Part shown: positions 31,230 to 42,149 of the stretch, piece by piece
Position numbering within the stretch: the stretch's first letter is position 1
Layout of the letters: each line of letters begins with the position of its first letter
Assembly: GCF_000350225.1 (NCBI RefSeq)
Contig: NW_005178485.1
Span: 274,886 to 338,885 of the forward strand
Source: Chondrus crispus
Taxonomy: Eukaryota > Rhodophyta > Florideophyceae > Gigartinales > Gigartinaceae
Direction: 5' to 3'
Length of the DNA stretch: 64,000 nt
Made by a program: the position numbers and the translations under genes
The notes under the pieces: generated by a model
Databases searched by the model: none
What the model saw: the letters and a program-made list of their open reading frames with translations, nothing else
What the model was told of the DNA's origin: nothing

Positions 31230-32425
31230 TATTGAAAATACCGCTCTGTGTTAATACGTTTAGACCTTTCATCCTCCTTGAGAGGCTTTTCGGAGTTGTA
31301 GTGCTCGTTAGGCAATGATACACGTTTGTTGTTCCCATGGTACTGTTCGCGATATTTTTGTTTCTTCGAGATTTGGTTTCGAAGATCTTTGAATTCGGAA
31401 TCGTTATCGCTATCGTCGTATTGGTTATTGGACCGAAACTGGTTATTATATGTAGTCCAATGACCCCTCTTCCTCCTGTACTGGCCGCGTGCATTGTCAC
31501 GTCGGAACCCTTTGTGGCGGTGCTCGCCATCTCTAAACGCATTGGTTCCCATGAGTGCTTGGGTTCTTGGTTTAACATCTTCCAAGTCCTTTCCCTAAAG
31601 GCCGGCCTCCTCGAGGGCGGTGATGGAGTCCTGCAAGCTGATAAAGGTATTCAAGGTTGTACAGTGTTCTTGCCCTTTTGTAGCAGCTTTCAGGGACGTA
31701 CAGTACTCCTTGAACCTTTGTTGGTGGGTCTCCATGTCTAGCTGTGGTTTTCCTTTTTCGAAAGTCATGTCAAAGATTTCAATGAGTTGATCAATCCTGT
31801 GTCTAGACAGCAGTACTGTCGATTCTTTGTCGGATGTACGATGTTTGGCAGTGGTTACGAGCGAGCTGATCAAATTTGTAAAAGTCTGTGACGATACCCG
31901 AGCGTTTCTCATGAGGACGATCGCAAAATTCTGGCTATCAGCGCTATTGTTGTTTGCGTTCACGAGGTTGAGGTACGCTTGAGCTGGGCCTCCGAAGCGT
32001 TCGATGTATTGGTTGATGGATTCTTGGGGTTTGCGTACACAACTGTGGACGTCTTTGTTGAGGCGAACCATTCTTTTTATTGTGTCGACCGCTGAGTCCT
32101 TTGCGACGATTGACATGATCTTTTCTACGTAGCGCATTTGATCAGACTAGGAAGCAGCTGGCCCTGCCCCGGAATTAAGGATAATTTCTCCCGTTTTAAC
32201 GGATTTCTTTACCAATTCCTTTTTATTGAACTCCAAAGAGCGATATAAGGTCATGGCCAAAGATGATGCAGCGCCTTTAGCTCGGTTGTCTCCGCCAGCG
32301 GCACAGGCGTTCAAGTCGAGAGCCCAGTCGCGGACTGCTTCTCGCCATTGAAGTTTGTCTGTGTTGATCTTCAGTTTAAGTGGGATGAGGAAGTTGCCTG
32401 GGGCCAACTCATCCTCTGGGCCCAT
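31230..32425 (-). pseudogene. Copia-2 gag region
   Basis: Starts with MGPEDELAPGNFLIPLKL, the ATG again lying in the primer-binding site. A helical region includes WREAVRDWALDL and MVRLNKDVHSCVRKPQES. A basic Arg/Asn-rich segment follows (FRRDNARGQYRRKRGHW) that replaces a clear zinc knuckle. Broken copy. Confidence 0.75.
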
Positions 32426-32428
32426 AAC
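32413..32428 (-). other. Copia-2 primer-binding site overlapping gag ATG
   Basis: Identical 16 bases to Copia-1 (GTTATGGGCCCAGAGG), complementary to the anticodon arm of initiator tRNA-Met, directly inside the 5' LTR. Confidence 0.8.
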
Positions 32429-32737
32429 TGTCGGATGAGCCCTCGAGGCGTGATTGGATATGTCCATGGTTAGAGGCTATCGAGGGCCTATGATAGAGCA
32501 GTGGTGAGGAGAGTTGACCTCTCCAAGCGCAAGCAAAAGATTCGGCACAAGCCGGGTGGATGCTCCTCCTCCCACCATTGTTTATTGCGGAGCACTATCC
32601 TTTAAGTATGTGGATTACACGACCGTTCCGTAGAGTAAATACAAGGACACATATGAATTGATAATACGCAATGGGCACTACAGACGTAAGGGCAATGTAG
32701 GTCCGACTAAGTGTATTCACGTCGAGCATGATTCACA
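32429..32737 (-). repeat. Copia-2 5' LTR
   Basis: 309 bp, TG...CA termini. About three differences from the other LTR. Confidence 0.95.
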
Positions 32738-33364
32738 ACACCACAGTATAGTAGTGACGTAAAATGCGCATGTACAAACTTCATACTGTACAGGCAGTGC
32801 CTATAATAAAGATATGGCGGTAACCAAACACGGACACAGTCGTGCGGACCTTTCTGTACGTAGTTTCCTTATTATTAAATAAAAAGTATTGTCGAACCCA
32901 AGAAGGCGTACTTCGGCTCCACTGTACAATAGACCTTTATCACAGAGCCAAGCTAATTTGCCAGTTATGACCCGGTATACGAATTGTAGCACCGCAATGA
33001 AATTGACGGCAATTTTTACCAACTTACATGGCTACTACGATAAATCATAATCTTTCATATGGATAATTTATTTTCTGAAATGACCTCGTCAATACGTGAG
33101 CGGAGAATTTTGCGTAATGAAAACCTGCCTTTGGAATTTCGCAAGCAATGCAAAAACGTGCCTGATTGCGCAAATTGATGATGGCCGAAACTCACACCAG
33201 GACAATCACGAAGAGAACAGTTTCGCGGGAATCCGGCAAGATTGCAAACCCAGCAATCGTCGGCGACGGTCAAGTCACACCGCAGTCTGTATATAAAACG
33301 TTCCTTCACCAGTGTCGATACCATTCCTGAGACACACCTTTTCCGTTCCCGCTCAACAAGAGTC
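32738..33364. other. Upstream region of the DDE transposase gene
   Basis: Non-coding. The distal part is AT-rich. A TATA-like element TATATAAAA lies at 33290-33298, about 67 bp before the ATG at 33365, and is the likely core promoter of the transposase gene. The left end of the host DNA transposon could not be located. Confidence 0.5.
33290..33298 (+). promoter_or_regulatory. Putative TATA box of the DDE transposase gene
   Basis: TATATAAAA, 67 bp upstream of the ATG at 33365, in a suitable position for a eukaryotic core promoter. Confidence 0.45.
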
Positions 33365-34032
33365 ATGGACACAGTGACTAGCAGTGATGCATGTACTGGT
33401 CTCAAGCTCCTCGCTGATGCTGCTGCCGACCGCCGTGAGGAGATTCAGAACTTCAGTAGCCAAACGGACAGTGAAAGTGAGGCTGAGGACTCTCAGAGCC
33501 CAGTTATCGACCAATGTATTGCAGAAGGCGGTGCCGCCGGAATCATGGCAATGACAAACTTTTCGCTCGCGGAACTGAGCGGCATATGGAGTCTGGTTGC
33601 AGCACATGTTGAACAGAAGTGGAACTGTGGCAGAGGCCGCAAATCTAGACATCAACTAAAGGATGTTCTTTTCATGACCTTGACGATGATGAAACATGGT
33701 GGCAATTGGGATTTTGTGGCAACGTTTTTCAAAGTGAAAGCCCCGACGTTTGAGCGAGTGGTCATGGCGTTTGCGTGTATGGTCGAAGAGTTTCTTTACC
33801 GTGAGGTGGTGCAGAAGTGGGAACGGAAGTACACAATGACGCGTCTGCTTCAGAACAAAACAACGTTCAATCACAACTGCCATGCTCTGTACACAACAGA
33901 TGTCACTTTTCAGCAAACCAACCGCCCGTCTGGTAATCATGAAGAAGCAAAAAAGCACTTCAGCAATAAGCACAAACTTTATGGATTCAAAACGGAAGTC
34001 TCCGTTATACCTGATGGATTTGACGTTAACGT
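33365..34032 (+). pseudogene. DDE transposase, 5' part (IS5/Harbinger-like)
   Basis: N-terminal part of a DDE_Tnp_4-type transposase of a DNA transposon, cut by insertion of the Gypsy element at 34033. ATG at 33365 (MDTVTSSDACTGLKL). An acidic linker (TDSESEAEDSQSP) precedes a helical DNA-binding region (KDVLFMTLTMMKHGGNWDFV). The catalytic fold then starts with LYTTDVTFQQTNRPSG, containing the first Asp, and KHKLYGFKTEVSVIPDG. The same frame continues beyond the Gypsy element at 45159, so the two parts were one gene before the insertion. Confidence 0.85.
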
Positions 34033-34703
34033 TGTGGGATAACTCCTCTTCGCCCTGGGTTGGGTGAGAGACGGAGGCTTTAGCGAGGGAGCACGCGACG
34101 CAGACGCGACGCGCTAATTGAACCGATGGGACGAGCTCGCGAAAAGGGAGTGGCTCACTGGCCGGTTACGCGCAGTCGCCCCGTGGTGCGTGAACGGGAG
34201 CGACCGGTACTAGGTTAGAAGCCAGCGCGCGCGTCAGACAACCGAAAACGGACGTACGTAGGCGCAAAAGGGACGGGGGCGAGCTTGCCCCCGTTTACTG
34301 GTGGGGACGGGTGCCAGGTCTTAACCCCGCAGAGGGACGCCTCGAACACCTGTCCCAGTACAGTAGTACAGTACCTGCCGCCTAGTGCGTGCCGGGTACT
34401 GTACACAATTAAAAAGGTAGCGCCATAATTACTACTACCGCACGGACGCTGCTACTACACGTGTGCACTACTGTACACGCGTGTTGCTTACAGACTACCG
34501 CACGGACGACACGTGTGCTAACGCGCACACGTAACACGCGTAGACTACTGCTCGGACGACACGTGCACTACTGTACATGTACGCCGGATTACGACCGCTC
34601 GGCATGCGCGCGCGCTCGCTACACGTGGGCACAACCGCCCACGTGTATACCGTACACGGCCGTCCGATGACCTCCGCGCGCTCGCGCCGGTCATTATACT
34701 ACA
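34033..34703 (-). repeat. Gypsy 3' LTR
   Basis: 671 bp. Reads TGTGGGATAAC...TATACTACA on the plus strand. A purine tract (AAGGGGAGAGATT on the minus strand) abuts it. It contains several CACGTG palindromes and TACTGTAC motifs. Confidence 0.95.
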
Positions 34704-34794
34704 AATCTCTCCCCTTAGCTTTCGCTACGTCCCCGTAGCGACCCTGTACTCGACCGCGCGGGTCCGTTCCGGACGTTTCCTTCTATCGCGCACG

Positions 34795-36750
34795 ATGCGG
34801 GGACAGAAGCCCCTCCGTGCGGACGATCATGCCCCCTGGCTCGTCAGCGAGCTGGCGGTATATAACGCCGCGGGTTCATCCGATTCGGAGAGCGCGTCTT
34901 CCGATTCTCCCCACGCGATCCACACTGACCCCCCAATTCTTCCCCAACACTCCCCTGCGAACTCAGAAACCTCCTCCGACAGCGACGACGACATCCCCCT
35001 ACAGCGGCTCTTCGACCAACCTATGGACGGTCATCGCGACACTTCTGCTAGTCGCGCGTACAGACAGCCGTTGAACCCGCCTCGGGCTCCGGCAGCGGCG
35101 CTGGTCGGTCACACCTTCCAACCGCGGCGACGCCTTCGCGACGGCCTGCAACCGTCCACTGGAGTGGCGGGGCCCGCGCAAGCGCCAGTTGATTCGCCCG
35201 TACCGGTTGGTTCGCCACCGCTGGGCGCCCAAGCAACACGGTCCTCGCCGCTGCCCCTCGCGGGCGCGGCTCCAAGAATGGTCGAGGCGGACCCGGGGCT
35301 CCCCGTGGAGCTGCCGCCGCCTCCCATGTCGCCGCTACCCGCTGCGGGCACGGCGCTCACAAGGGCCGTCTCCGAGGCGCCGTACGCGCCGCCGGCGCAG
35401 TCGAGTAACGTAGCGCTTGCACCGGCCAGACGGGAGGCGACAACGTCGCTGGGGCGGGTATTCACCGCCCCGAGTACCCCGGCCTGGCTGCGCAGCGGCG
35501 TCGGCTCCGTACGGTCGCTGTGGTCCGGGTCCTCGATGGACCACCGCCGCCGGCGCGCACGCCGACGCGCCGCGGGCCGCAAGCCTCCGATTACGGTCGA
35601 GGAATATGTTCAGCGGAACTTGCTGGACGCGGCGAGGTTCGCGGCCATTCCGATGATGCGCGCGATCAAGACTCCGTCCGGGCGCGGTGCCGTGGCGCAA
35701 GAGAACCGCGCCGGCGCTTGGAGGGCGCGATGGCGTCACGCTCCGTGTCGGACGCCGGCCGCGGCGGGCAGTGACTTGCTCTATGTCCGCTGCGAGGGCG
35801 AGGAAAAGTACCACGTCTCGCTGCTGAACCTCTTCGGTCGGTATCGCCGCTACGAGGGCCTCGCGCCCGACGTCCGCTTGGTGGCCTTTCCGCGGCCTTT
35901 CGACAGCTGGTACAGCATTGCGAACCGAGCGCGGTGGGGTGAGGACGCAGCGGGCGAGAGTCGGCTGCGCTGGCGCCGGGTGGACGATTTCTTCCACATG
36001 TGGCACAGCACCGAGTTTTTCTCGGTGCCCAGCGCCGCGCGGCGCGGCCTGTACCCCGCGCTCCCGCCGAACTGGTCGAGGTTCGAGGCGCCGGAGTACC
36101 TGTGCGTACCGACGCCGAGCGTCATGGCGTACGTGGCGGCGCATTGGTTGCCGCTCGGCCGATCGGAATCTGCGGAAACGGAGCGAACGCGCGTCTTGGT
36201 GCACGCGATCATGCTTTCCGAATGGGCGGTCTTGGCCTTCCTGTGCTTCTTACACGCCGCTCGCGAGGGACTGCCGTTCTTCACGAAGTGTTCCGACCCG
36301 CGACTGATTGCACGTCGCGAGGAACCGTTCGGTGAGCGCCGCCTGCTCTTCCGCCTCTCGGCGGGGCTCATCGATTTAATCCGCTCGGTCGGTATCGCGG
36401 AGATCGTCGAGGGTACGGCGTTTGACGCGACGTACGCGACGCAGCTGTTGGCCTTCACCGAGGGTATGGATTGGAGCGGCCGCCCGGACCTCGTGTGGTT
36501 CAGCTGGAACCAGCGGTGCACCCTACCGATGCCCTCCGGAGCCGAGGCCGAGACCGGTGCCGATGGTGGCAGCGCGGCCCCCGGTCCAGCGGACGCGACC
36601 GTCGCGGTTGACGTGGACGGCGCAGTCGACATAGTCGACGCGGGTGACAGGGGCGGCTTGCTTGCCGATGCCGATGTCGCGCCGCCGCGCGATGCTGGAA
36701 CCGGTGCGGTGAGAAGCGTCGTCGAGACCGCGGTACCGGCCCGCGGCTGA
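34795..36750 (+). CDS. Opposite-strand accessory gene of the Gypsy element
   Basis: 651 codons from the ATG at 34795, on the strand opposite to gag-pol, starting 92 bp from the 3' LTR. Residues 1-230 are disordered, rich in Ser/Asp, then Pro/Ala. A strongly basic patch follows at about 243-260 (RRRRARRRAAGRKP), a likely nuclear or nucleic-acid-binding signal. Residues about 265-580 look folded, with Trp- and Tyr-rich blocks (YHVSLLNLFGRYRRYEG, FFHMWHSTEFFSVPSAARRG, HAIMLSEWAVLAFLCFLHAA), and the tail is Ala/Asp/Gly-rich. No domain is recognised. Extra antisense reading frames between pol and the 3' LTR are known in some plant Ty3/gypsy lineages, but this protein does not resemble one I know. 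It could be transcribed from the antisense side of the LTR. Confidence 0.6.
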   Translation: MRGQKPLRADDHAPWLVSELAVYNAAGSSDSESASSDSPHAIHTDPPILPQHSPANSETSSDSDDDIPLQRLFDQPMDGHRDTSASRAYRQPLNPPRAPAAALVGHTFQPRRRLRDGLQPSTGVAGPAQAPVDSPVPVGSPPLGAQATRSSPLPLAGAAPRMVEADPGLPVELPPPPMSPLPAAGTALTRAVSEAPYAPPAQSSNVALAPARREATTSLGRVFTAPSTPAWLRSGVGSVRSLWSGSSMDHRRRRARRRAAGRKPPITVEEYVQRNLLDAARFAAIPMMRAIKTPSGRGAVAQENRAGAWRARWRHAPCRTPAAAGSDLLYVRCEGEEKYHVSLLNLFGRYRRYEGLAPDVRLVAFPRPFDSWYSIANRARWGEDAAGESRLRWRRVDDFFHMWHSTEFFSVPSAARRGLYPALPPNWSRFEAPEYLCVPTPSVMAYVAAHWLPLGRSESAETERTRVLVHAIMLSEWAVLAFLCFLHAAREGLPFFTKCSDPRLIARREEPFGERRLLFRLSAGLIDLIRSVGIAEIVEGTAFDATYATQLLAFTEGMDWSGRPDLVWFSWNQRCTLPMPSGAEAETGADGGSAAPGPADATVAVDVDGAVDIVDAGDRGGLLADADVAPPRDAGTGAVRSVVETAVPARG

Positions 36751-36799
36751 TCCGCTCGCGTGGCCTCGATCCAGAGCGACTCACCGAAGGGGTTGGTAC

Positions 36800-37300
36800 C
36801 AGAGCGACGCGACTTAAGAGAACCCCCCGGTGTCGTGGGAATTTCGGCCCCCACCTCAAGCCCCCCACACATCAGCGTGGTGACCGGTACCGAAGGCGAT
36901 CATCGTCCCGTTCTGATGCCGCCTCCTTCCGCTCTGCAACCGTCCGGCCGGTCTTCCCCGGAGCGCCTCCGTGAGGAGGCCGCCTTCACTGCCCTGCAGT
37001 ACGCTTGCTCCTTCGAGGGGGCAACAGTTCCTTCGTCGGTTGAGCAGGCGCTGCTGCAGGCGCGCGAGTGGATGCACCAAGTCAAGCAGTTGAAGACGAC
37101 CGTCGCAGCGCTCCGAGAGGCCTCCACCGCTGCGGAACGTGAGCGCGTCGAGCATCACGAAAGGCTCCGCGGCGTGTAGGACATCCTCGCGGTCGTCAGC
37201 CAACGTCTCGCGGCGCCGCCGATGCCTGCCGCTACGGTCGGGGCCTCGCGCCCCGCGCCCGAAGATGCCGCGGCGGCTCCGCCGGCTAAGCGCACGCGTC
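36800..37300 (+). CDS. Second opposite-strand reading frame of the Gypsy element
   Basis: Plus-strand coding-like region just after the 651-codon frame. It contains a Pro-rich part (MPPPSALQPSGRSSPERLRE), then a helical, heptad-like stretch (AREWMHQVKQLKTTVAALRE) that should form a coiled coil, and a basic C-terminus (PPAKRTRRS). It may be a separate small protein or the C-terminal part of the preceding one. Fossil context; limits are approximate. Confidence 0.4.
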
Positions 37301-37439
37301 GTTCTTGAGCCCCGACCCGTTGGTCGCCCCCTTTCGCGTAGCCAATTAGGGGCCTCGCTTCCCATAAACCAGACAGATTAACGATGATCCTATCACTTGT
37401 CCGCGACGCGCGCGCGCGGCGATGTGCATGCGCATCGCC

Positions 37440-37479
37440 GACTTCGCCATCACGTGCTGCAGCACGTGATGGCGAAGTC
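37440..37479. repeat. Perfect 40-bp palindrome between convergent frames
   Basis: GACTTCGCCATCACGTGCTG and its exact inverse with no loop. It lies in the 200-bp gap between the end of pol (minus strand) and the end of the plus-strand accessory frames. It could fold as a hairpin in either transcript and act in 3'-end formation, or be a binding site; CACGTG, also common in the LTRs, occurs twice in it. Confidence 0.95.
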
Positions 37480-37516
37480 GTCTTGACGATGTGGCCATGC
37501 GGGACCTCAGGGTGCG

Positions 37517-40500
37517 CTACGCTTGCGCACGTGCCCGCCCTTGGCGCGTACGCCAATACCGGTCGATAAACGGCTGCGGGAGCCCCTCGGAGGGCTCATA
37601 GGTGTCGTCCGAAGCGGTATATCCATACCACCGGACCTTGTAAGCGATCCCGCCGCGCATAGTACGGTGTCCGACAATGCGGTCAACGACGTACTCCGCT
37701 CTTGGCGTTGCGGCTTGTGCGTCCGATTCGGTCGATGTGGCCGGGGTGACGGTATCCCCCGGCCCGCGCGGTATCTTCGTAACGCGGTTGATGCTCACGC
37801 GATTTTCCACGGCGTCCTGCTCGATGAGGACGGTGGTGTCCGTAGCGGAGCGCACGCGAAACGGACCCTCTGTCTTCGGTAGTAGTTTGACAGAGAGCTC
37901 GTACGGTCCGGTCGTACCTTGCCCACGCGTGCGGCGATCGACGCTTGTCAACGGGCGGGGCGGGCCATCGACGTAGACAAAATCGCCCGCCACAATGACC
38001 GGACGAAAGCGGACCTTCTTGTCAAAATCGTCCTTGTACCGCTTTTGCGATGCGGTTAATTTCGTCCGAGCGCGGTCGAGCGCGTCGCGAAGCTTGCGCA
38101 GCGTATCGCGCTTGTACTGCACCGGGGTCCGCGGGTCCTCTCGATGGGTCCCGGCGTCCTGCGGTACAGTACCGTGGAAAACTAAACCTGACGGTGGCCG
38201 CGTTAACACCAGGTCGAACGGAGTCGTCTCCGTCGACCGGTGGACCTGCGTATTGTACGCGAAGGTCAGCGGCTGCACGTAGTCGTCCCAATCACGCTGG
38301 TGCTCCTCCACGTAGTGCCGGAGGCGTGGCACCGGCGTGCGATTGAACCGTTCGGTCTGCCCATTCGACTAGGGGTGGTAGGCCGTCGTGAGATAATGCT
38401 GCACCCCCAGGAGGGCGCATACCGCGTCGAAGAATTTCGCAGCAAACTGAGGGCCATTGTCGGTTAGTACGTAGCGCGGGGCTCCGTAAACGTAGACCCA
38501 GTTGTCCAAAAACGCGTTTGCGACGACCGAAGCGGTTGTGGTCCGGAGCGGGATACTGCGCGTTAGCTTGGAGAACCGGTCGGTAATTACCAACACGTGT
38601 TGGTTTCCGTGCGCGGTCTTGGGCAGGGGCCCCAGGAGGTCCATCGCGACAAACTCCAAGGGGCCCGCCGCGGGGAACAGCTTGAGATCCTTTTGGTTCT
38701 TGACAAGCGTCCCGCGGGTTGCAGCACACGAGGTGCAATTCCGTACGGTCGAAAACGCGTCGCTGGACATGTGTGGCCAGTAGTACTCCCTGCGAAGGGT
38801 GTAGTACATACGCGTCGCTTCCGGGTGACCTGCCAACCTCAGATGGTGTACCAGGTACAGTACCCGGGGGCGCAACCGAGTTGGTACCACGCGCTGCAGG
38901 GTCCCGTCCAGCGGGGACGTCCTCACGAGAAATCCGTAACGGTCGACGTCGAACTTCGAGTTCGGCGTCCCGACGGTTTCCGCGGCGAAGCGTAAGAAGG
39001 CGTCCTCAGCTTTTTTGCGTAGAAATTCCTCAACCGAGATGGACGCAGCGTCGCGTTCCTCGGGAGTTATCGCGAGCGCGTGACAACCGTCCGGACGGAC
39101 TTGCGGCGGGTCCCAGTGCACATTGTCCAGGAGGGCCTCGCTGCCCTCATCGTACTGGACCGCGAAGCGCGGGACCTCATCATCGACCGGTTCGGTGTCT
39201 CCTCCATCGGTACGTAAGCGCGATACGCTGTCCGCGAGTTGGTGCTTGACACCTGGGCGGTACTGTACCTCGTAGTCGTACTCCGCCAAGCGCAGGCGCC
39301 AGCGAGCGAGCCGACCGGAACTGTCCGCTAAATTGAGGACCCAGCGTAGGGCCTCGTGATCCGTGCGGAGGTTGAACGCGCTTCCGTATAGGTACGGCCG
39401 TAGGGTGAGGATGCTCCACACTACGTCCAAGCATTCCTTTTCGGTAGTCGTATAATTGCGCTCCCCGTCAGTCAACGCGCAGCTCCAATATCCGATCGGT
39501 CGAGTACCTCCATCGGGTTGCTCCTGTAGAAGGGCGCAACCCACTTGGTGTCCGCACGCGTCGGTGTCCAGCGTATATTTCCGTCCGTAGCGGGGTCGCG
39601 AGGATTGGCGGCGACACGAGGCGCCGCTTCAATTCCTCAAATGCCGCGTATTCCGCATCGGTTAATATCTCGAACTCGTAGGGCTGATTCTTGCCGGTCT
39701 TCTTATTCAGCGGCGCGGCGATCTTCGCGAATCCTTTGACAAACCGTCGGTAAACGTTGCACATCCCGAGAAAGGATCGCAGTTCCGTTTGGTTCGTAGG
39801 GGCGCGCGCGCGCTCGATCGCGATGACGTTGCGTCGCTCCACCTCCAACCGTCCCGGACGAATGACGTGCCCGAGATAGGTTACGGAGGTGTCGAAAAAC
39901 GAGCACTTCGCCAATTTTAGCGACACGCCCGCGGTATGTAGAAGTCGTAGTACCTCGCGCACGTGTGCCATATGTTCCGTAACGGTTCGCGAGTAGACGA
40001 TGACGTCATCGAGGTAGACCAACGCGGTCTCCCATTTCACGCGGGACAGGATGATGTCGACCGCTCGTTGAAATGTCGCGGGCGCGTTTTTGAGACCGAA
40101 CGGCATGCGTAGAAAGCAGTAGAGGCCCGAGTGCGACGCGAACGTCGTTTTATCGCGGTTCTTCTCGGCGATCTCCACCGGCCAATACTCGCTATTACAG
40201 TCTAGCGTGGTAAAGACAGTGGCATCGCCGAGCGAGTCGATACATTCGTCCATGCGCGGTAGTGGGTAGGAGTCGCGAACCGTAACGGCATTTAGCTTGC
40301 AATAGTCCACGCAGAACCGCATGGTCCCGTCCTTTTTAGGGACGAAGACCACGGGGCTCGCCCACTCGGCCGATGTCGGTTCGATGACTTCCGCGCGCAG
40401 CATGCGGTCGATTTCCTTCTTCTCCTTCTCGCGCGCGATGGGTCCGGCTCGGTAGGGTGCTTGGTAGATCGGCTTCGCACCGGGCTTCAGCTGGATGCGA

Positions 40501-42012
40501 TGCTTCGTAGCATCGATCTTACCCAAGTGGCCGGACCACATGTCCTTGGACTCGGACAGCATGTCCATAATTTACGACCGGACGGTACTGTCTTCTGCAC
40601 CAATATGGACGTCTTCTTCCCACGAGCGGGTCTTCTCCGCATCCGTATCGGTCCGCTCATCCGCGTTAGCGGGATTGCCACTGTGGGCGTCGTCCGTTTC
40701 CGGTTCTTTGCGTCGCGCGCCTCCTCCCGTAGCGGTGGTGGATTTAATTCTGCCATCGTCCGTAACGGGTCCTTCTCGTCGCGCACCTTCCCCCGCGGGT
40801 GAGGAATTAATCCTGCCTTCGTCCGTAGCGGATTCTTTGCAACGCGCGTATCCTTCCGTAGCGGTGGAGGATTTTCTTCTGCCATCGTCCGTAACTGGTT
40901 GTTAGCGTCGCGCCTGTTCCTCCGCAGCGGTCGAGGAATTATTTTTGTTCCCTCCCCCTTCCTTAGCGTCGGCCTCTCCGGGGGCCGACACGCCAAGTGT
41001 CAGGATGTGTGTGGGGGACGGCAACGCGAGACCGACAACGGTATGCTTGGGGACGTGGACCGCGCGGTTTCCGAAGTTGCTAACGAGCGCCGTAAACGGC
41101 TCGCCCGGGAAAAGGTCCATGACCCCCTGGGCCATCAGGCATAAATTCTTATGCGCCGTTTTGGATGGTTTTACAGGAAGCAAAGCCCCCCAACCGGTGT
41201 TGCGACGCGTACATCGGGGGTATCGTGACCCCCTTGACCACGCGAATTTTCCGTGACGGTACGTTCGTCGGGAACTGCGCGCGCTTCCGGTCGGCCGAAT
41301 TTTCCTCCTGTGGGAGCTGCTGCGACGGTCCCCTCGAGGCCATCTTGCGGTCGTGCCTCGAGGGTGTGACTCCCGTCAGCGCTACGGACGGCGCATGATT
41401 GAACAGCACCTTCCTCTGCGGTGGCAGGATCGCCTTCACGTGGCGATCCAGGAATGTGGTTCCGAGGATACAGTCCACCGCAAGGTTGGTGACGACCAAG
41501 AAAGGTACGCGCGCGACGAACTCACCAATCCGGACGTACAGCTTGAGCTCGCCGAGGGCCTTCATCGACCTATTCGAAGCGTCGATGAGCGGCGGGCTCC
41601 ACGCGGACTGGATGGCAGCGCGCCGCGGTTCTGCCACACAGCGTAGGTGTATTAGATTCGGGCCGGCGCCCGAATCTAGAACCGGCGTGAGGGCGCGCAT
41701 CATCGCGCGTCGTTGTCCGACCGTTGCCGTGACCTTATAAGTTTGCTTCTTGAAGAAGCAAATTGCCGCTTCGTCCGTTCGGCTCTGCGATTGCGTGCGT
41801 ACCGAAACGGTCGATGGGGTGCCTTGTTTATTGAGGCTTGGCACGGGGAGGATCGTCGACGCCTCTACGCGTCCTCCCCGGCTTCCCCCGTCAACCCAAG
41901 GTCCTCGGGCCCCTCGTCCGTCAGCGGTAGCGCGGGTTCTTCCGATTGGACGGCCTCGCGCTGCTCGACCACGTTGATGCCCGTGGGAGCCTGCGCACGC
42001 GAATTTCGCCAC
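37517..42012 (-). pseudogene. Gypsy pol region with chromodomain
   Basis: Retropepsin with LDSGAGPNLIH (about 41500-41720). RT with PSAEWASPVVFVPKKDGTMR-like start, FTTLDCNSEYW, LPFGLKNAPATFQRAVD-like block and LVYLDDVIVYS (about 39850-40560). RNase H with DHEALRWVL (about 39180-39780). Integrase zinc region (LAGHPEATRMYYTLRREYYW with CTSC) and core with VITDRFSKLTR and VLTDNGPQFAAKFF (about 38040-38860). A C-terminal chromodomain with IAYKVRWYGYTASDDTYEPS (about 37560-37700), which targets such elements to marked chromatin. Broken in a few places. Confidence 0.9.
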
Positions 42013-42149
42013 GCGGTCGGCGGTTGGCGCTCGAACGGCGAACCCGGGCGGAGACCTTGACGGATCCGAAGCTTTTGATAATTGGCCTCGCGGGCCTGCA
42101 AAAGCTTCGAACGCAGCGCGCTATCCGCCACCACAGGACATTGCTCCTG

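Larger units (their letters stand above)
27399..32737 (-). mobile_element. Ty1/copia LTR retrotransposon (Copia-2), broken, with assembly gap
   Basis: Minus-strand element with 309-bp LTRs at 27399-27707 and 32429-32737 that differ at only about three positions, so the insertion is recent. Flanks ACAGC and ACACC form an imperfect target duplication. Parts are a primer-binding site, gag (about 31595-32425), a basic nucleocapsid-like segment (about 31230-31585), integrase (about 29800-30640), RT (about 28500-29290) and RNase H (about 27920-28470). There is no accessory gene; RNase H ends about 200 bp before the 3' LTR. A run of 100 N lies at 29930-30029. The coding region is broken in several places. 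Confidence 0.92.

Noticed and set aside
32738-32790. Possible inverted repeat (GCATTTTATACTGT) across the two flanks of Copia-2
   Set aside because: The right copy needs an internal insertion to match, so it is too weak to claim an older element at the site.
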